From assembly GCF_000559085.1 (NCBI RefSeq), contig NZ_JALN02000001.1, forward strand, positions 3,968,001 to 4,032,000: a DNA stretch of 64,000 bases, in the 5' to 3' direction. Source of the DNA: Mycolicibacterium aromaticivorans JS19b1 = JCM 16368 (GTDB lineage: Bacteria > Actinomycetota > Actinomycetes > Mycobacteriales > Mycobacteriaceae). Position 1 is the first letter of the stretch. Every line of letters starts with the position of its first letter. The notes under the pieces are model-generated. The model searched no databases. It saw only the letters and a program-made list of their open reading frames with translations, and was not told the origin of the DNA. A program made the position numbers and the translations under genes. This document shows positions 1-8,099 of the stretch, piece after piece.

Positions 1-586
1 AACCGACGGCGTCGCCGACCGATCCCAGAGCACTCAGTCCGCTGGCATTGGCGGCGACGATCGCCTCGGTCCAGCCGTCGAACTGGTCGCGATCCTGCTC
101 GGGAACGCCGAGGTAGTGCGCGACGACCATCGACGGCAGAGGCTTGAACAGTTCGGTGACGATGTCACCGCCGCCGTCGGCGCGTAGCCGTTCGATGCGT
201 TCGACGACGAAATCGCGCACCTTGGGTTCGACGGCCTCAACCTGCCGCGGAGTGAAGCCACGCGACACCAGCCTGCGGAACTCGGTGTGCACGGGCGGGT
301 CTTGCATCACCATCGGCGGGTTGTCCTGCAGCCCAATCAGTTCGAGCTCGTTGTAGTTGACGGTCAGGCCTTGGGCCGAGGAGAACGTCTCGTGGTCGCG
401 GGCGGCGGCGAAAATGTCCGCGTGCCGGGACAGCACCCAGTAATCGTGGTCGGGGTTCTCCGGGACGACGTGGTGCACCGGATCGAGGTCGCGCAGGGCT
501 CGGTACATCGGCCAACGGTCACCCCAGGTCTCGGCGGTGGCCAGCTCGAATCGGGCCTCGGCGTCGTGAGACACAACTGCGGTCAT
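1..586 (-). CDS. cyp130: Cytochrome P450 CYP130 (N-terminal part, cut by window edge)
   Basis: The first 195 residues of a bacterial class I P450, read from an ATG at 586 and running off the left edge. The translation matches what I remember of M. tuberculosis CYP130 (Rv1256c) nearly residue for residue: LATAETWGDRWPMYRALRD near the N terminus, then FSSAQGLTVNYNELE, then PPVHTEFRRLVSRGFTPRQ (the helix C region) and ELFKPLPSMVVAHYLGVPE. The family is about 405 residues, so the I-helix and the haem-binding cysteine loop lie outside the window. It is a soluble haem monooxygenase; the physiological substrate of CYP130 is not known to me. There is no Shine-Dalgarno sequence. The ATG sits six bases after a -10 element, so the mRNA is probably leaderless. 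Confidence 0.93.
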   Translation of the reverse strand, partial: MTAVVSHDAEARFELATAETWGDRWPMYRALRDLDPVHHVVPENPDHDYWVLSRHADIFAAARDHETFSSAQGLTVNYNELELIGLQDNPPMVMQDPPVHTEFRRLVSRGFTPRQVEAVEPKVRDFVVERIERLRADGGGDIVTELFKPLPSMVVAHYLGVPEQDRDQFDGWTEAIVAANASGLSALGSVGDAVG

Positions 587-592
587 GTCTTA

Positions 593-621
593 TGGTTACG
601 ACAAGTCCATGGTTGTGTCAA
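593..621 (-). promoter_or_regulatory. Leaderless cyp130 promoter with operator-like palindrome
   Basis: On the minus strand a perfect TTGACA (616-621) and TAACCA (593-598) are separated by exactly 17 bases, and the cyp130 ATG follows six bases after the -10. The 20 bases at 600-619, between and partly over these boxes, form an imperfect palindrome centred on CCATGG (14 of 20 positions symmetric, outer arms GACA/TGTC). A repressor bound there would block RNA polymerase; which one is unknown. The rest of the 587-779 spacer shows nothing else I can support. Confidence 0.6.
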
Positions 622-779
622 GAGGCGGGTTATGGGATCCCAGGAGATTCCCTTCGTCCCTCCGACTGCCGGGACGGAAGGCTGTATCACGTCACTGTGT
701 GAGCGACGCGCCGCTCAGTCGCGTCGCTGGGGGAGTGCCGCGAGCTGCACTGGTCGGTGTCGGCCCGACGCTCACAGCG

Positions 780-1307
780 TCACATTTCGTGGTGCTCATT
801 GTTGCCGATTTTCCACGATTTAGATTTCAACAAAATCCAGAAGATCATCAGATGTGCGACAACCACCATCGGTGCGTAGAACGTGTAGATGAAATAGGCG
901 GCACCGAGATTGAAATTCGGAAGGTCTGTCTGTATTACACCGCGCACCGTGTTCAACAGGTCGGCGAATCCCCACGCGCTGAACACCCACACCAGTGGGA
1001 TGGCGAAACGCCACGCTGCCCGCAGCGCGAAGATGCAGGCCAGGGCCAGCGCTGCAGCTAAGAGATCACCATAGGCGGAAGCGGACAGCGCCGCTCGAGG
1101 CAGCTTCGGATCAACCATGCCCGTAACCAGCAAGACCATTCCCACGTAGCGAAAAACGTGGACGAAGATCAATGGAATGAGCGCAGAATTGAGGGATAGC
1201 TCGGTCAGTCTCGGCCAGACGTACCACTTCGCGACGAGGGCGCATACGGCACAGCTCACGAGAACTTGCAACCAGAAGATCGTGACGCTGTCTATCGCAA
1301 GCCGCAT
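780..1307 (-). CDS. Five-helix integral membrane protein of unknown function
   Basis: A 175-residue protein that is almost entirely hydrophobic. About five membrane segments can be seen, near residues 8-28, 42-63, 78-96, 99-120 and 134-160, with short polar links and a charged C-terminal tail (KSKSWKIGNNEHHEM). I recognise no family motif. Its start lies inside the end of the upstream Old-Yellow-Enzyme gene (16-base overlap), so the two are almost certainly translated from one mRNA together with the DoxX-like gene further upstream. An association with electron transfer or quinone chemistry is only an inference from these neighbours. Confidence 0.75.
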   Translation of the reverse strand: MRLAIDSVTIFWLQVLVSCAVCALVAKWYVWPRLTELSLNSALIPLIFVHVFRYVGMVLLVTGMVDPKLPRAALSASAYGDLLAAALALACIFALRAAWRFAIPLVWVFSAWGFADLLNTVRGVIQTDLPNFNLGAAYFIYTFYAPMVVVAHLMIFWILLKSKSWKIGNNEHHEM

Positions 1308-2473
1308 GTGTCGTCTTCCTTGGTGGGGGATGGTCGGGGTGGGTCGTTATGTGGCGCGGCGTCGGCGACTTCCCAGTCTTTGACGGTCGCGAGTGGCCCG
1401 AATAGATCGGCTGGGAGGTCAGGTGAGAGCGGTTGGCCGGCTTGGACGCGGCGCGGCCAGTCCCGGTTGGCTAGAGCGGGTTTGGCCAGAGCAACGACGT
1501 CGGCGGCGCCGGAGTCGATAATCGTGGCGGCGTCCTCGGGGTCATCGAGGTGACCGTTGGCGATGATTGTCAGCCCGCTGTAGTGCTTGGCAAGTGCCGC
1601 CAGCGTCTTGTCGGTGTCGTCGAAAGCGGGTGCCAGTGCCCGGTATTCGGTGGTGTGGATGTAGTCGATGCCGGTGTCGGACAGTGCGGTGAAGACGGCG
1701 GCTGCATCGTCTTCGCCGCCGGCCCATCGATGATCGCTATCGGAGACTTTGCTCTGGGAAATGCGGACACCTACGGCGATGTCGTCCCCGACAGCGGCTG
1801 CAACGTCAGCGCAGACCTCGGTGGCAAGCCGGACGCGGTTGGCGACGGTGCCGCCGTAGTCGTCGGTGCGGGTGTTGAGGTAGTCGGTGAGGAATGCGTC
1901 CAGCAGGTAGCCGTTGGCGCCGTGGATTTCGACACCGTCGAATCCGGCATCGCGGGCGTGTCGGGCGGCGTTGATGAAGGCTTCACGGACCTGCTGAATG
2001 TGCTCGGCGGACATCGTCTCGGGAACCCGAAACGGGCCCGACCCGCGATACATCGCCAGCTGCGCGCCTTTGGGTCGCACGGCTGAAGGCGCCCAGGTCG
2101 TGGCTGTGTGGGAGTTGCCTTGCGATTGGCTGCCGGCGTGCATGAGTTGGGCGAAGAACTTCGAGTCGCACGCATGAACGCGGTCGACGACCGGCTTCCA
2201 CGCCGCGGCATGGACGGTGTTGGCGATACCGGGTTGGAAGAGGTATCCCTGGCTGGTCTGGTCATCGATGTAGAGACCTTCGGTGATCAACAGACCGAAT
2301 CCGCCCTGGGCGAACCTCTGGTAATAGCCGCCGATCCGATCGGTCGGCACACCCTCGGCTGTCGCGCTGACTCGCGTCATCGGTGCTAGGGCGACGCGGT
2401 TGGGCAGGTCCACCCCTCCGATGGAAATCGAGCGGAAGAGGGTGTCTTGCGGAGGATGCTGCCGGAGAGGCAT
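1292..2473 (-). CDS. Old Yellow Enzyme family NADH:flavin oxidoreductase
   Basis: FMN-dependent ene-reductase family (OYE/NemA/xenobiotic reductase). These enzymes reduce activated C=C bonds, quinones or nitro compounds with NAD(P)H. The TIM barrel begins with LFRSISIGGVDLPNRVALAPM. The substrate-binding histidine motif HGANGYLLDAFL is near residue 185, followed by DDYGGTVANR, and the phosphate-binding end ADVVALAKPALANRDWP is present. I prefer the ATG at 2473 (393 aa): it is preceded by GAAGGTGG and places the barrel start where the family has it. An in-frame ATG at 2545 would add 24 residues of low-similarity sequence. It is the middle gene of a DoxX-like, OYE, membrane-protein operon with a divergent TetR gene, reminiscent of NemR/NemA pairs. 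Confidence 0.88.
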   Translation of the reverse strand: MPLRQHPPQDTLFRSISIGGVDLPNRVALAPMTRVSATAEGVPTDRIGGYYQRFAQGGFGLLITEGLYIDDQTSQGYLFQPGIANTVHAAAWKPVVDRVHACDSKFFAQLMHAGSQSQGNSHTATTWAPSAVRPKGAQLAMYRGSGPFRVPETMSAEHIQQVREAFINAARHARDAGFDGVEIHGANGYLLDAFLTDYLNTRTDDYGGTVANRVRLATEVCADVAAAVGDDIAVGVRISQSKVSDSDHRWAGGEDDAAAVFTALSDTGIDYIHTTEYRALAPAFDDTDKTLAALAKHYSGLTIIANGHLDDPEDAATIIDSGAADVVALAKPALANRDWPRRVQAGQPLSPDLPADLFGPLATVKDWEVADAAPHNDPPRPSPTKEDDTCGLR

Positions 2474-2612
2474 CGGGGTCGCCACCTTCGTCGAGGTCCG
2501 TTGGGGCACAATAGATTTGCCGGTGTCTCGCCACCTTTGCGTCATGTTCGCGGTTCAGGCCGGCGACTCGGGCCCGGTGTATCCTGCCGCGTGCAGTCGT
2601 CACCGCGGTGGC

Positions 2613-3068
2613 TCACTTGGCCTGGCGTATTGCCGTCCATGATTTGCTCCTCCTCGCGCCGTAGAGCCGGTACAGGTTCAGTACCGCCAAGACCATGACG
2701 AACGACGGGATGAACGGAGGCTTGATCCCGAGGGGCAGCACGCTGGCTGGGACATCCGGTTGCAGATGGACGTACGTCGCGACTGCCATGTTGACAACCA
2801 GGCCGGCGGACGCAGCGAAGACCACCGGGCCATACAGATCAACGATCTTGTGCCGGAAGCAGGCGGGCAAGAGCAGCCCAAGGCCGATTGCCATTTCCGC
2901 GACCTTGCCGAAGGGAACGCTGATGGGTGGCAGGTCACTCTTGGCGATCTGGACGTCGAACATGGTCCGAAAAGGTTCGAAGAACTTCAAGAATCCGAAC
3001 ATAAACATGAACACACCCAAAAACATCGAGTTGTAGGCCAAGACCCGGTCATCTTGTAGTCGCTTCAC
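2613..3068 (-). CDS. DoxX-like four-helix membrane protein
   Basis: 151 residues with four hydrophobic helices (near residues 12-30, 52-70, 78-98 and 118-136) and the layout of DoxX/SURF4-type proteins: helix 1 ends FGFLKFFEPF, helix 2 carries GKVAEMAIGLGLLLPA. Proteins of this class sit in the membrane, often beside oxidoreductases, and some take part in thiol or quinone-linked stress responses; the exact role here is unknown. The GTG at 3068 is preceded by AGAGGA six bases upstream, a good ribosome site. It is the first gene of the minus-strand operon that continues into the Old Yellow Enzyme. Confidence 0.72.
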   Translation of the reverse strand: MKRLQDDRVLAYNSMFLGVFMFMFGFLKFFEPFRTMFDVQIAKSDLPPISVPFGKVAEMAIGLGLLLPACFRHKIVDLYGPVVFAASAGLVVNMAVATYVHLQPDVPASVLPLGIKPPFIPSFVMVLAVLNLYRLYGARRSKSWTAIRQAK

Positions 3069-3454
3069 GAGTTCCTCTCATGGTGTCTGCCGAAGGGCTG
3101 ACGTGTCGGTAACGAACGTTCCTGCATGTCGACCAAAAGACCTATGTACCAACAATGTTCGCTGATGACGACTAGATCATCACGACGATGACGACGACGA
3201 CATGCTCCGAGCTCACATCGCCGGCCCAGGCCTCGGATCCCAGCTGAGACCGCGCTGGACTGGTATTCCGCGGGCCCCCGGAAGGCCGCCTGACAAGCTG
3301 GTCGTGGTGCCACCGATGGTGAATGGCCGCCGGATGCAACAGCTGGCGTAGGTGACGAGCCGATATCGAGCTCCTTCAACAATATTGGTTGGCTGATCGG
3401 CATTGTGCTGGCCAATAAGTGGACCGACAATGCCAATTCCGATACTGTCCGGCC
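3069..3454. promoter_or_regulatory. Divergent intergenic region (DoxX operon / TetR)
   Basis: 386 bases without a credible gene between divergent starts at 3068 and 3455. On the plus strand TACTGT at 3443-3448 lies six bases before the TetR GTG, the leaderless spacing. Loosely related ATTGGTTGGC (3382-3391) and GCTGGCCAAT (3407-3416) face each other and could be a weak operator, but the symmetry is imperfect. Nothing else stands out. Confidence 0.4.
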
Positions 3455-4096
3455 GTGGTGCCAAAAGATGGTCGTCCCTCGGCCCGACTCACGTCCCGCG
3501 GAGCGGAGACGAAAGCCCGCATCGTCGCCGAAGCTGCCTCTCTGATCCGGGAGCGTGGTGTGGCGGGAACGAGTCTCGATGCCATCATGGCCGCCAGCCA
3601 GACCAGCAGATCTCAGCTCTATCACTACTTCGTCGACAAAGACGCCCTTATCAGTGAGGTGATCAAGACTCAGCTCGGCCGCGTCATCGCCGCACAGGAG
3701 CCGCGGTTGCGCGAGGTCTCGTCGTGGGACGGTCTGCAACGCTGGTGCGATCAGCTCGTGGCCACCACCCGGACGACGCAGGGCATCGGCGGCTGCCCGC
3801 TCGGGTCGTTGGTGAGTGAACTCGCCGACAGATCGGACTCGGCACGCCTGGAGCTGGCGCGGTCCTTTGCCACATGGCAGTCCTACCTGTCCACCGGCCT
3901 GGCGGCCATGCGCGACAACGGCGAACTCGACCCTGAAGCCGACGTCGACGAACTCGCGTTGACCATGATGACCGCACTACAGGGCGGACTTCTCATGGCG
4001 CAGACCACGCGCAGCGCCCGGCCTCTCGAATTGGCCCTTGGCATGGCACTCCGGCACGTCGGCGGATACCGAGACAACCCGACGTCAAACCCCTGA
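3455..4096 (+). CDS. TetR/AcrR family transcriptional regulator
   Basis: 213 residues. The N-terminal helix-turn-helix is clear (KARIVAEAASLIRERGVAGTS, then DAIMAASQTSRSQLYHYF near residues 40-58), followed by the all-helical ligand domain. The segment GIGGCPLGSLVSEL carries the only conserved-looking cysteine. That arrangement is common in TetR proteins guarding oxidoreductases, but cysteine-based sensing is inference. I chose the GTG at 3455 because it sits six bases after TACTGT, without a Shine-Dalgarno; the ATG 36 bases upstream would lie before this -10. It is divergent from the DoxX/OYE operon, which it most likely represses. Confidence 0.87.
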   Translation: MVPKDGRPSARLTSRGAETKARIVAEAASLIRERGVAGTSLDAIMAASQTSRSQLYHYFVDKDALISEVIKTQLGRVIAAQEPRLREVSSWDGLQRWCDQLVATTRTTQGIGGCPLGSLVSELADRSDSARLELARSFATWQSYLSTGLAAMRDNGELDPEADVDELALTMMTALQGGLLMAQTTRSARPLELALGMALRHVGGYRDNPTSNP

Positions 4097-4213
4097 GCTA
4101 CATCAGCTGAACGTTGGCGGGCCGCTGACAGCGGTGTCGCCGGCGAAGCGCACCGGGATGGACGGGACCCACCAACTATGGGGCACCGTTGTTCAGCGGT
4201 TCTGAAGCCTTCG

Positions 4214-4239
4214 AAAAGCGGCCAGATGGTCGGCCGTTT
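4214..4239. terminator. Possible hairpin terminator between two TetR genes
   Basis: AAAGCGGCC and GGCCGTTT flank an eight-base loop, giving a GC-rich stem of about eight pairs with one bulge, ending in TTTAT. It lies downstream of the plus-strand TetR and of the minus-strand TetR, so it could serve both. The rest of the 4097-4295 gap holds no gene I can support. Confidence 0.4.
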
Positions 4240-4295
4240 ATCCCCTGGAACAACTCTGCCGGCGTCCGCCCACGTGACTGGAATTTCGAAAAGAC

Positions 4296-4934
4296 CTATG
4301 AATCGGTGGGATTCCCAGGCAAGGTAGCCAACAGCGCCGACAGACCGTATTCGAAGACGGCGTCGTAGTCGGTGGGCGACTGCAGCGCCTGGACCAGGTC
4401 ACGGTCCGGCCAGTCGTCAGCCCAGAGCGTCGGGTCTTCCTCGTCGTGCTTGGGGCCGCGCACCGCGGAGAACTGCATGATGGCCGACGAGATGACGTGG
4501 ACCTCGATGGCCCGCAGCACCAGCGCGCCGTGGGTACCGGTGACGCCGAGGCGGGCAAGTTCGGTGGCGAGGCGCTGTTGCACCGGCAGGAACAACGCCG
4601 GGGTGCGGTTACGTTCGTGTGCGATGCCGAGCAGATGCTGGCGGTCGATGAGCGCTCGGCGCTGCGCGCGGGCGAGGGCGGCGATGCGCTCGGCGGGCTC
4701 CTCGGCGTCCGCGGGCAACGCCGCCATGTCGCCGAGCAGCCGTTCAACGAGACTGTCGAGCAGCTTGTCGCGGCCGCCGACATGCCAGTAGATCGAGGTG
4801 ACCGCGACGCCCAGTTGCTCGGCGAGCCCGCGCATCGTGAACGCGTCGACGCCGTCGTGCTCGATCATCCTGGCTGCCGCGTCGAGGATGGAGTCCGCGG
4901 TGACCGGGTCAGGACTGCGGGCCACCGGGCTCAC
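4296..4934 (-). CDS. TetR family regulator, co-transcribed with Rieske oxygenase
   Basis: 212 residues with a standard TetR helix-turn-helix at about 14-60 (ADSILDAAARMIEHDGVDAF, then MRGLAEQLGVAVTSIYWHV). A TetR_C-like ligand domain follows, with RTPALFLPVQQRLATEL and a C-terminal dimer helix. Its ATG at 4934 lies 26 bases inside the end of the upstream oxygenase gene, so the two share a transcript and this protein would be made only when the oxygenase is transcribed. That is typical of an autoregulated local repressor. The palindrome at 6277-6291 in the promoter of the same transcript is the obvious candidate operator. I cannot say whether it is the orthologue of Rv1255c. Confidence 0.85.
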   Translation of the reverse strand: MSPVARSPDPVTADSILDAAARMIEHDGVDAFTMRGLAEQLGVAVTSIYWHVGGRDKLLDSLVERLLGDMAALPADAEEPAERIAALARAQRRALIDRQHLLGIAHERNRTPALFLPVQQRLATELARLGVTGTHGALVLRAIEVHVISSAIMQFSAVRGPKHDEEDPTLWADDWPDRDLVQALQSPTDYDAVFEYGLSALLATLPGNPTDS

Positions 4935-6231
4935 CCCCGGTCATGCGCTCAGCCTCCGGGAGGTCGAGGTAGCGCTCGAGGTTGCGGTGCAGGTTGATCA
5001 CGCGCCGCTCCTCGTTGGACAGCGTCAGGTGGGTGAACCCCGGCTGACGCAGCCCGCGCTGCAGGCCGGCCAAGACCGAAATATCCTGCGTCAGAACCAG
5101 ACCGGGATGAGCCTCCTCAGCTGTCATGCGCACGTCGACCGGACGGGTACGCGGTGCGCCCAGCGCCATCCGGGTCCACAGGTACATGACGAGCTCGCCG
5201 TGTTCGGGATCGGGGCCCGGGTGTGACGTCATGACGGTCAGGTGGTCGGCGTTGGTCAGCAACGTCAGGTTGGGGAACACGTTGTACTGGTGTAGCAACA
5301 TGATCTGTTCGGTGCTGGCCCAACCGAGGTCGACCCCGCGACTGGCCGCGAACTCTCTTGTGCGACAGGCAATCGCATCAGGCACCGAGTCACCGCCCGG
5401 GTACGGTGTGCCCTCTTCGACGCCCATCAGCAAGCCCTGGGTTGTTACGTACGCGTCCCAGACGTCGTCGTCGGAGATGGGCTCCTTGAGGTGCGGGCTC
5501 GGCACTCCGTAGAACTGCTCCGATTTTCCGGTGTGACCCCAGATCTGTTGCGGTGCATAAACATCGTCCATGCACCGGCGCAGCTCGGGATGCAGCGTCT
5601 GGATGTGGTAGGTCTCGCTGAAACCGTCGGCGATCGTCTTCCAGTTCGCGTCCACCTCGATCGTCATCGTGGCGTAGCAGTGAAAATCCTCGAGCCGGTT
5701 CCATGCGATGTCGGCGGGCATCGCCTCCAGATAGTCATCGAGCGGCATCGCGTCGGCGTCGAGGTTGACGAACACCAGCCCTGCCCAGACATCGACGGAG
5801 GCGGCGACCAGAGGGAAGTCCTCCATGTGCAGCGCACCGAATCCCTTACGGTTGGGCACGCGCTTCAACACCCCGGCGAGGTCCCATGTCCAGCCGTGGT
5901 AGCCGCAGCGCAGCTCGCGCAGTTCCGAGCCGGCGCCCGTGCACAGCGAATTTCCGCGGTGCCGGCACACGTTCTGGAATGCCCGCAGCTGCGTGTCGTC
6001 GCGGACGATCAGGACCGAATACGGCCCGCACCGGTATTCGAAGTAATCCCCTGGCTCCGCGACATGATCGAGCGTGCAGGCGAGCTGCCAGATGCGCGGC
6101 CAGAGGTGTTCGCGCTCGAGGCGGGCGAACTCGGGGGAGTGGTAGCGCGCGGCGGGCACTCGGGTCGGGCTGGCGGGAGGCGGACCGATCGCGTCTTCGC
6201 GTCGAACTTTGTGCGCCGTGTGCGTCACCAT
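4909..6231 (-). CDS. Rieske non-haem iron aromatic-ring hydroxylating oxygenase, alpha subunit
   Basis: 440 residues, the usual length for a Rieske oxygenase large subunit. The [2Fe-2S] motif is CRHRGNSLC followed by CGYHGWTWDL (C-x-H then C-x-x-H, residues about 85-110). The mononuclear iron site is GFSETYHIQTLHPEL (E-x-x-H-x(4)-H, about 200-215) after NWKTIAD. Such enzymes dioxygenate or demethylate ring and amine compounds using a separate reductase. No reductase or ferredoxin gene lies nearby, so electrons must come from elsewhere. The start at 6231 is fixed by a perfect AGGAGG three bases upstream; longer upstream frames cross the divergent promoter. It is followed by an overlapping TetR gene. 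Confidence 0.9.
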   Translation of the reverse strand: MVTHTAHKVRREDAIGPPPASPTRVPAARYHSPEFARLEREHLWPRIWQLACTLDHVAEPGDYFEYRCGPYSVLIVRDDTQLRAFQNVCRHRGNSLCTGAGSELRELRCGYHGWTWDLAGVLKRVPNRKGFGALHMEDFPLVAASVDVWAGLVFVNLDADAMPLDDYLEAMPADIAWNRLEDFHCYATMTIEVDANWKTIADGFSETYHIQTLHPELRRCMDDVYAPQQIWGHTGKSEQFYGVPSPHLKEPISDDDVWDAYVTTQGLLMGVEEGTPYPGGDSVPDAIACRTREFAASRGVDLGWASTEQIMLLHQYNVFPNLTLLTNADHLTVMTSHPGPDPEHGELVMYLWTRMALGAPRTRPVDVRMTAEEAHPGLVLTQDISVLAGLQRGLRQPGFTHLTLSNEERRVINLHRNLERYLDLPEAERMTGGEPGGPQS

Positions 6232-6259
6232 GCGCCTCCTCGCGAAATCTTCTCCAAAC

Positions 6260-6291
6260 GGTATTACACCCGACCCTGTAACGGTGTTACA
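6260..6291. promoter_or_regulatory. Operator: perfect palindrome plus extra half-site in divergent promoter
   Basis: TGTAAC-GGT-GTTACA at 6277-6291 is a perfect 6-bp inverted repeat with a three-base centre. A related half-site, GGTATTACACC, reads on the opposite strand at 6260-6270 as GGTGTAATACC. The block lies between the divergent starts of the Rieske oxygenase (6231) and the deacylase (6335). It is a good binding site for the TetR protein encoded at 4296-4934. The eleven bases TGTAACGGTGT recur at 18084. Confidence 0.65.
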
Positions 6292-6334
6292 TTGGCGACG
6301 GAATCCCATTGACATCGTGTGTCGAGGAGTAGCC

Positions 6335-8095
6335 ATGTTCGACCTCAAGATCACCGGCGGAACCGTCGTCGACGGCACGGGCGCCGACCGTTTCATCGCC
6401 GATGTGGCAGTCAAGGACGGGAAGATCGTGGAGGTGCGGCGACGTAGCGCATCCGATGCACCACTGGCGGGCGATGCTGCCGAAACCATTGACGCCACAG
6501 GCAAAGTCGTGGCACCGGGATTCGTCGACATCCACACGCACTACGACGGTCAGGTCAGCTGGGACAGCCTGCTCGAACCGTCGAGCAACCACGGCGTGAC
6601 CACCATCGTCACCGGCAACTGTGGCGTCGGCTTCGCGCCCGTGCGCCCCGGCTCCGAGCAGTGGCTGATCGAGCTGATGGAGGGCGTCGAGGACATTCCC
6701 GGCAGCGCGCTCACCGAGGGCATGACCTGGGGTTGGGAGAGCTACCCCGAGTACCTCGACGTCATCGGCAAGGGCAACTACGCCGTCGATGTCGGAAGCC
6801 AGGTGGCGCACGGCTCCGTGCGGGCCTACGCGATGGGCGATCGTGGGGCTCGCAACGAGCCTGCGACTCCCGACGACATCGAGGCGATGGGCCGTCTGGT
6901 GCGCGAGGCGATCGAAGCCGGGGCGCTCGGGTTCTCGACGTCCCGCACGCTCGGTCACCGCGCCATGGACGGTGAACCCGTGCCGGGCACTTTCGCCGCC
7001 GAGGACGAACTGTTCGGCCTTGGCCGAGCGATGGCGGCCGGCGGCCAGGCGGTCTTCGAGCTGGCGCCGCAGGGTGTGGCCGGCGAGGACATCATCGCGC
7101 CCAAGAAGGAATTGGAGTGGATGCAGCGCCTGGGCGCCGAGATCGACCGGCCGATCTCGTTCGGGCTGATCCAGGTCGACGCCGCACCCGACCTGTGGCG
7201 CGAGCAGATGGACATTTCGGCTGCCGCGCACGCCGCAGGCGCCCGGCTCTACCCGCAGATCGCGGCGCGCCCGTTCGGCATGCTGTTCGGCTTCCCGGGC
7301 CACCATGCCTTCACGCATCGCCCGACCTTCCGAAAGCTGAAGGGGGAGTTGGGTCGTGAGGAGCTGGCTCACCGGCTCGCCGACCCGGCGGTGAAGGCCG
7401 CGATCCTCGGTGAGGACGATCTGCCGCCCGACCCCAACAAGCTGTTCGACAACATGAACATCTTGGTCCAGTACGCCCTGGGTCGGATCTACCACCTCGG
7501 CGACCCGCCGGACTACGAGCCCACCGACGAGCGGACGGTCGAGAAGATCGCCGCCGACCGCGGCGAGGACCCGCTGGCCACGCTGTACGACCTCATGCTG
7601 GAGGCTGATGCCACCAATATGCTGATGCTGCCGTTCTTCAACTACTCATACGGCAACTGCGACGCCATCCACGAGATGCTGACCCATCCGGCCGGTGTCG
7701 TCGGGTTGTCCGACGGTGGTGCGCACTGCGGAATGATCTGCGACGCTTCTTATCCCACGTTCCTGCTGACCCACTGGGCCCGCGACCGGCATCGTGGTGC
7801 GAAGCTGCCGCTGGAGCATCTGATCCGCAAGCAGACCCACGACACGGCGCAGTTGTTCGGCCTCAGCGACCGCGGCGTCATCCAGGTCGGCAAGAAGGCC
7901 GACCTCAACGTCATCGACATGGACGCACTGCGGTTGCATCCGCCAAAAATGGCCTACGACCTCCCGGCCGGCGGAAACCGTTTGGTGCAAGGCGCATCCG
8001 GCTACACCGCGACGATCGTCAGCGGCACGGTCACGCGCCGCGACGGCGTCGACACCGGCGCACGTCCGGGCCGACTGGTCCGCGGGGCCCGCTGA
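6335..8095 (+). CDS. N-acyl-D-amino-acid deacylase family amidohydrolase
   Basis: 586 residues of the amidohydrolase superfamily, D-aminoacylase type. It begins [15 protein letters not shown]. The metal motif [15 protein letters not shown] lies near residue 65. [10 protein letters not shown] carries the cysteine that bridges metal in D-aminoacylases, and [10 protein letters not shown] near residue 465 provides the catalytic aspartate. It would remove acyl groups from N-acyl-D-amino acids or related amides in the cytosol. The ATG at 6335 follows GAGGAG at good spacing. It is divergent from the Rieske oxygenase with the palindromic operator between them, and ends four bases from the convergent epoxide hydrolase. 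The true substrate is unknown. Confidence 0.87.
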   Translation: MFDLKITGGTVVDGTGADRFIADVAVKDGKIVEVRRRSASDAPLAGDAAETIDATGKVVAPGFVDIHTHYDGQVSWDSLLEPSSNHGVTTIVTGNCGVGFAPVRPGSEQWLIELMEGVEDIPGSALTEGMTWGWESYPEYLDVIGKGNYAVDVGSQVAHGSVRAYAMGDRGARNEPATPDDIEAMGRLVREAIEAGALGFSTSRTLGHRAMDGEPVPGTFAAEDELFGLGRAMAAGGQAVFELAPQGVAGEDIIAPKKELEWMQRLGAEIDRPISFGLIQVDAAPDLWREQMDISAAAHAAGARLYPQIAARPFGMLFGFPGHHAFTHRPTFRKLKGELGREELAHRLADPAVKAAILGEDDLPPDPNKLFDNMNILVQYALGRIYHLGDPPDYEPTDERTVEKIAADRGEDPLATLYDLMLEADATNMLMLPFFNYSYGNCDAIHEMLTHPAGVVGLSDGGAHCGMICDASYPTFLLTHWARDRHRGAKLPLEHLIRKQTHDTAQLFGLSDRGVIQVGKKADLNVIDMDALRLHPPKMAYDLPAGGNRLVQGASGYTATIVSGTVTRRDGVDTGARPGRLVRGAR

Positions 8096-8099
8096 ACGG

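Noticed and set aside
4100..4295. Possible remnant of a coding gene between the two TetR genes
   Set aside because: No frame gives a recognisable protein segment; only a hairpin is supportable.
4296..4934. Naming this TetR as the Rv1255c orthologue
   Set aside because: The order relative to cyp130 differs from M. tuberculosis and I cannot recall the Rv1255c sequence well enough to confirm it.
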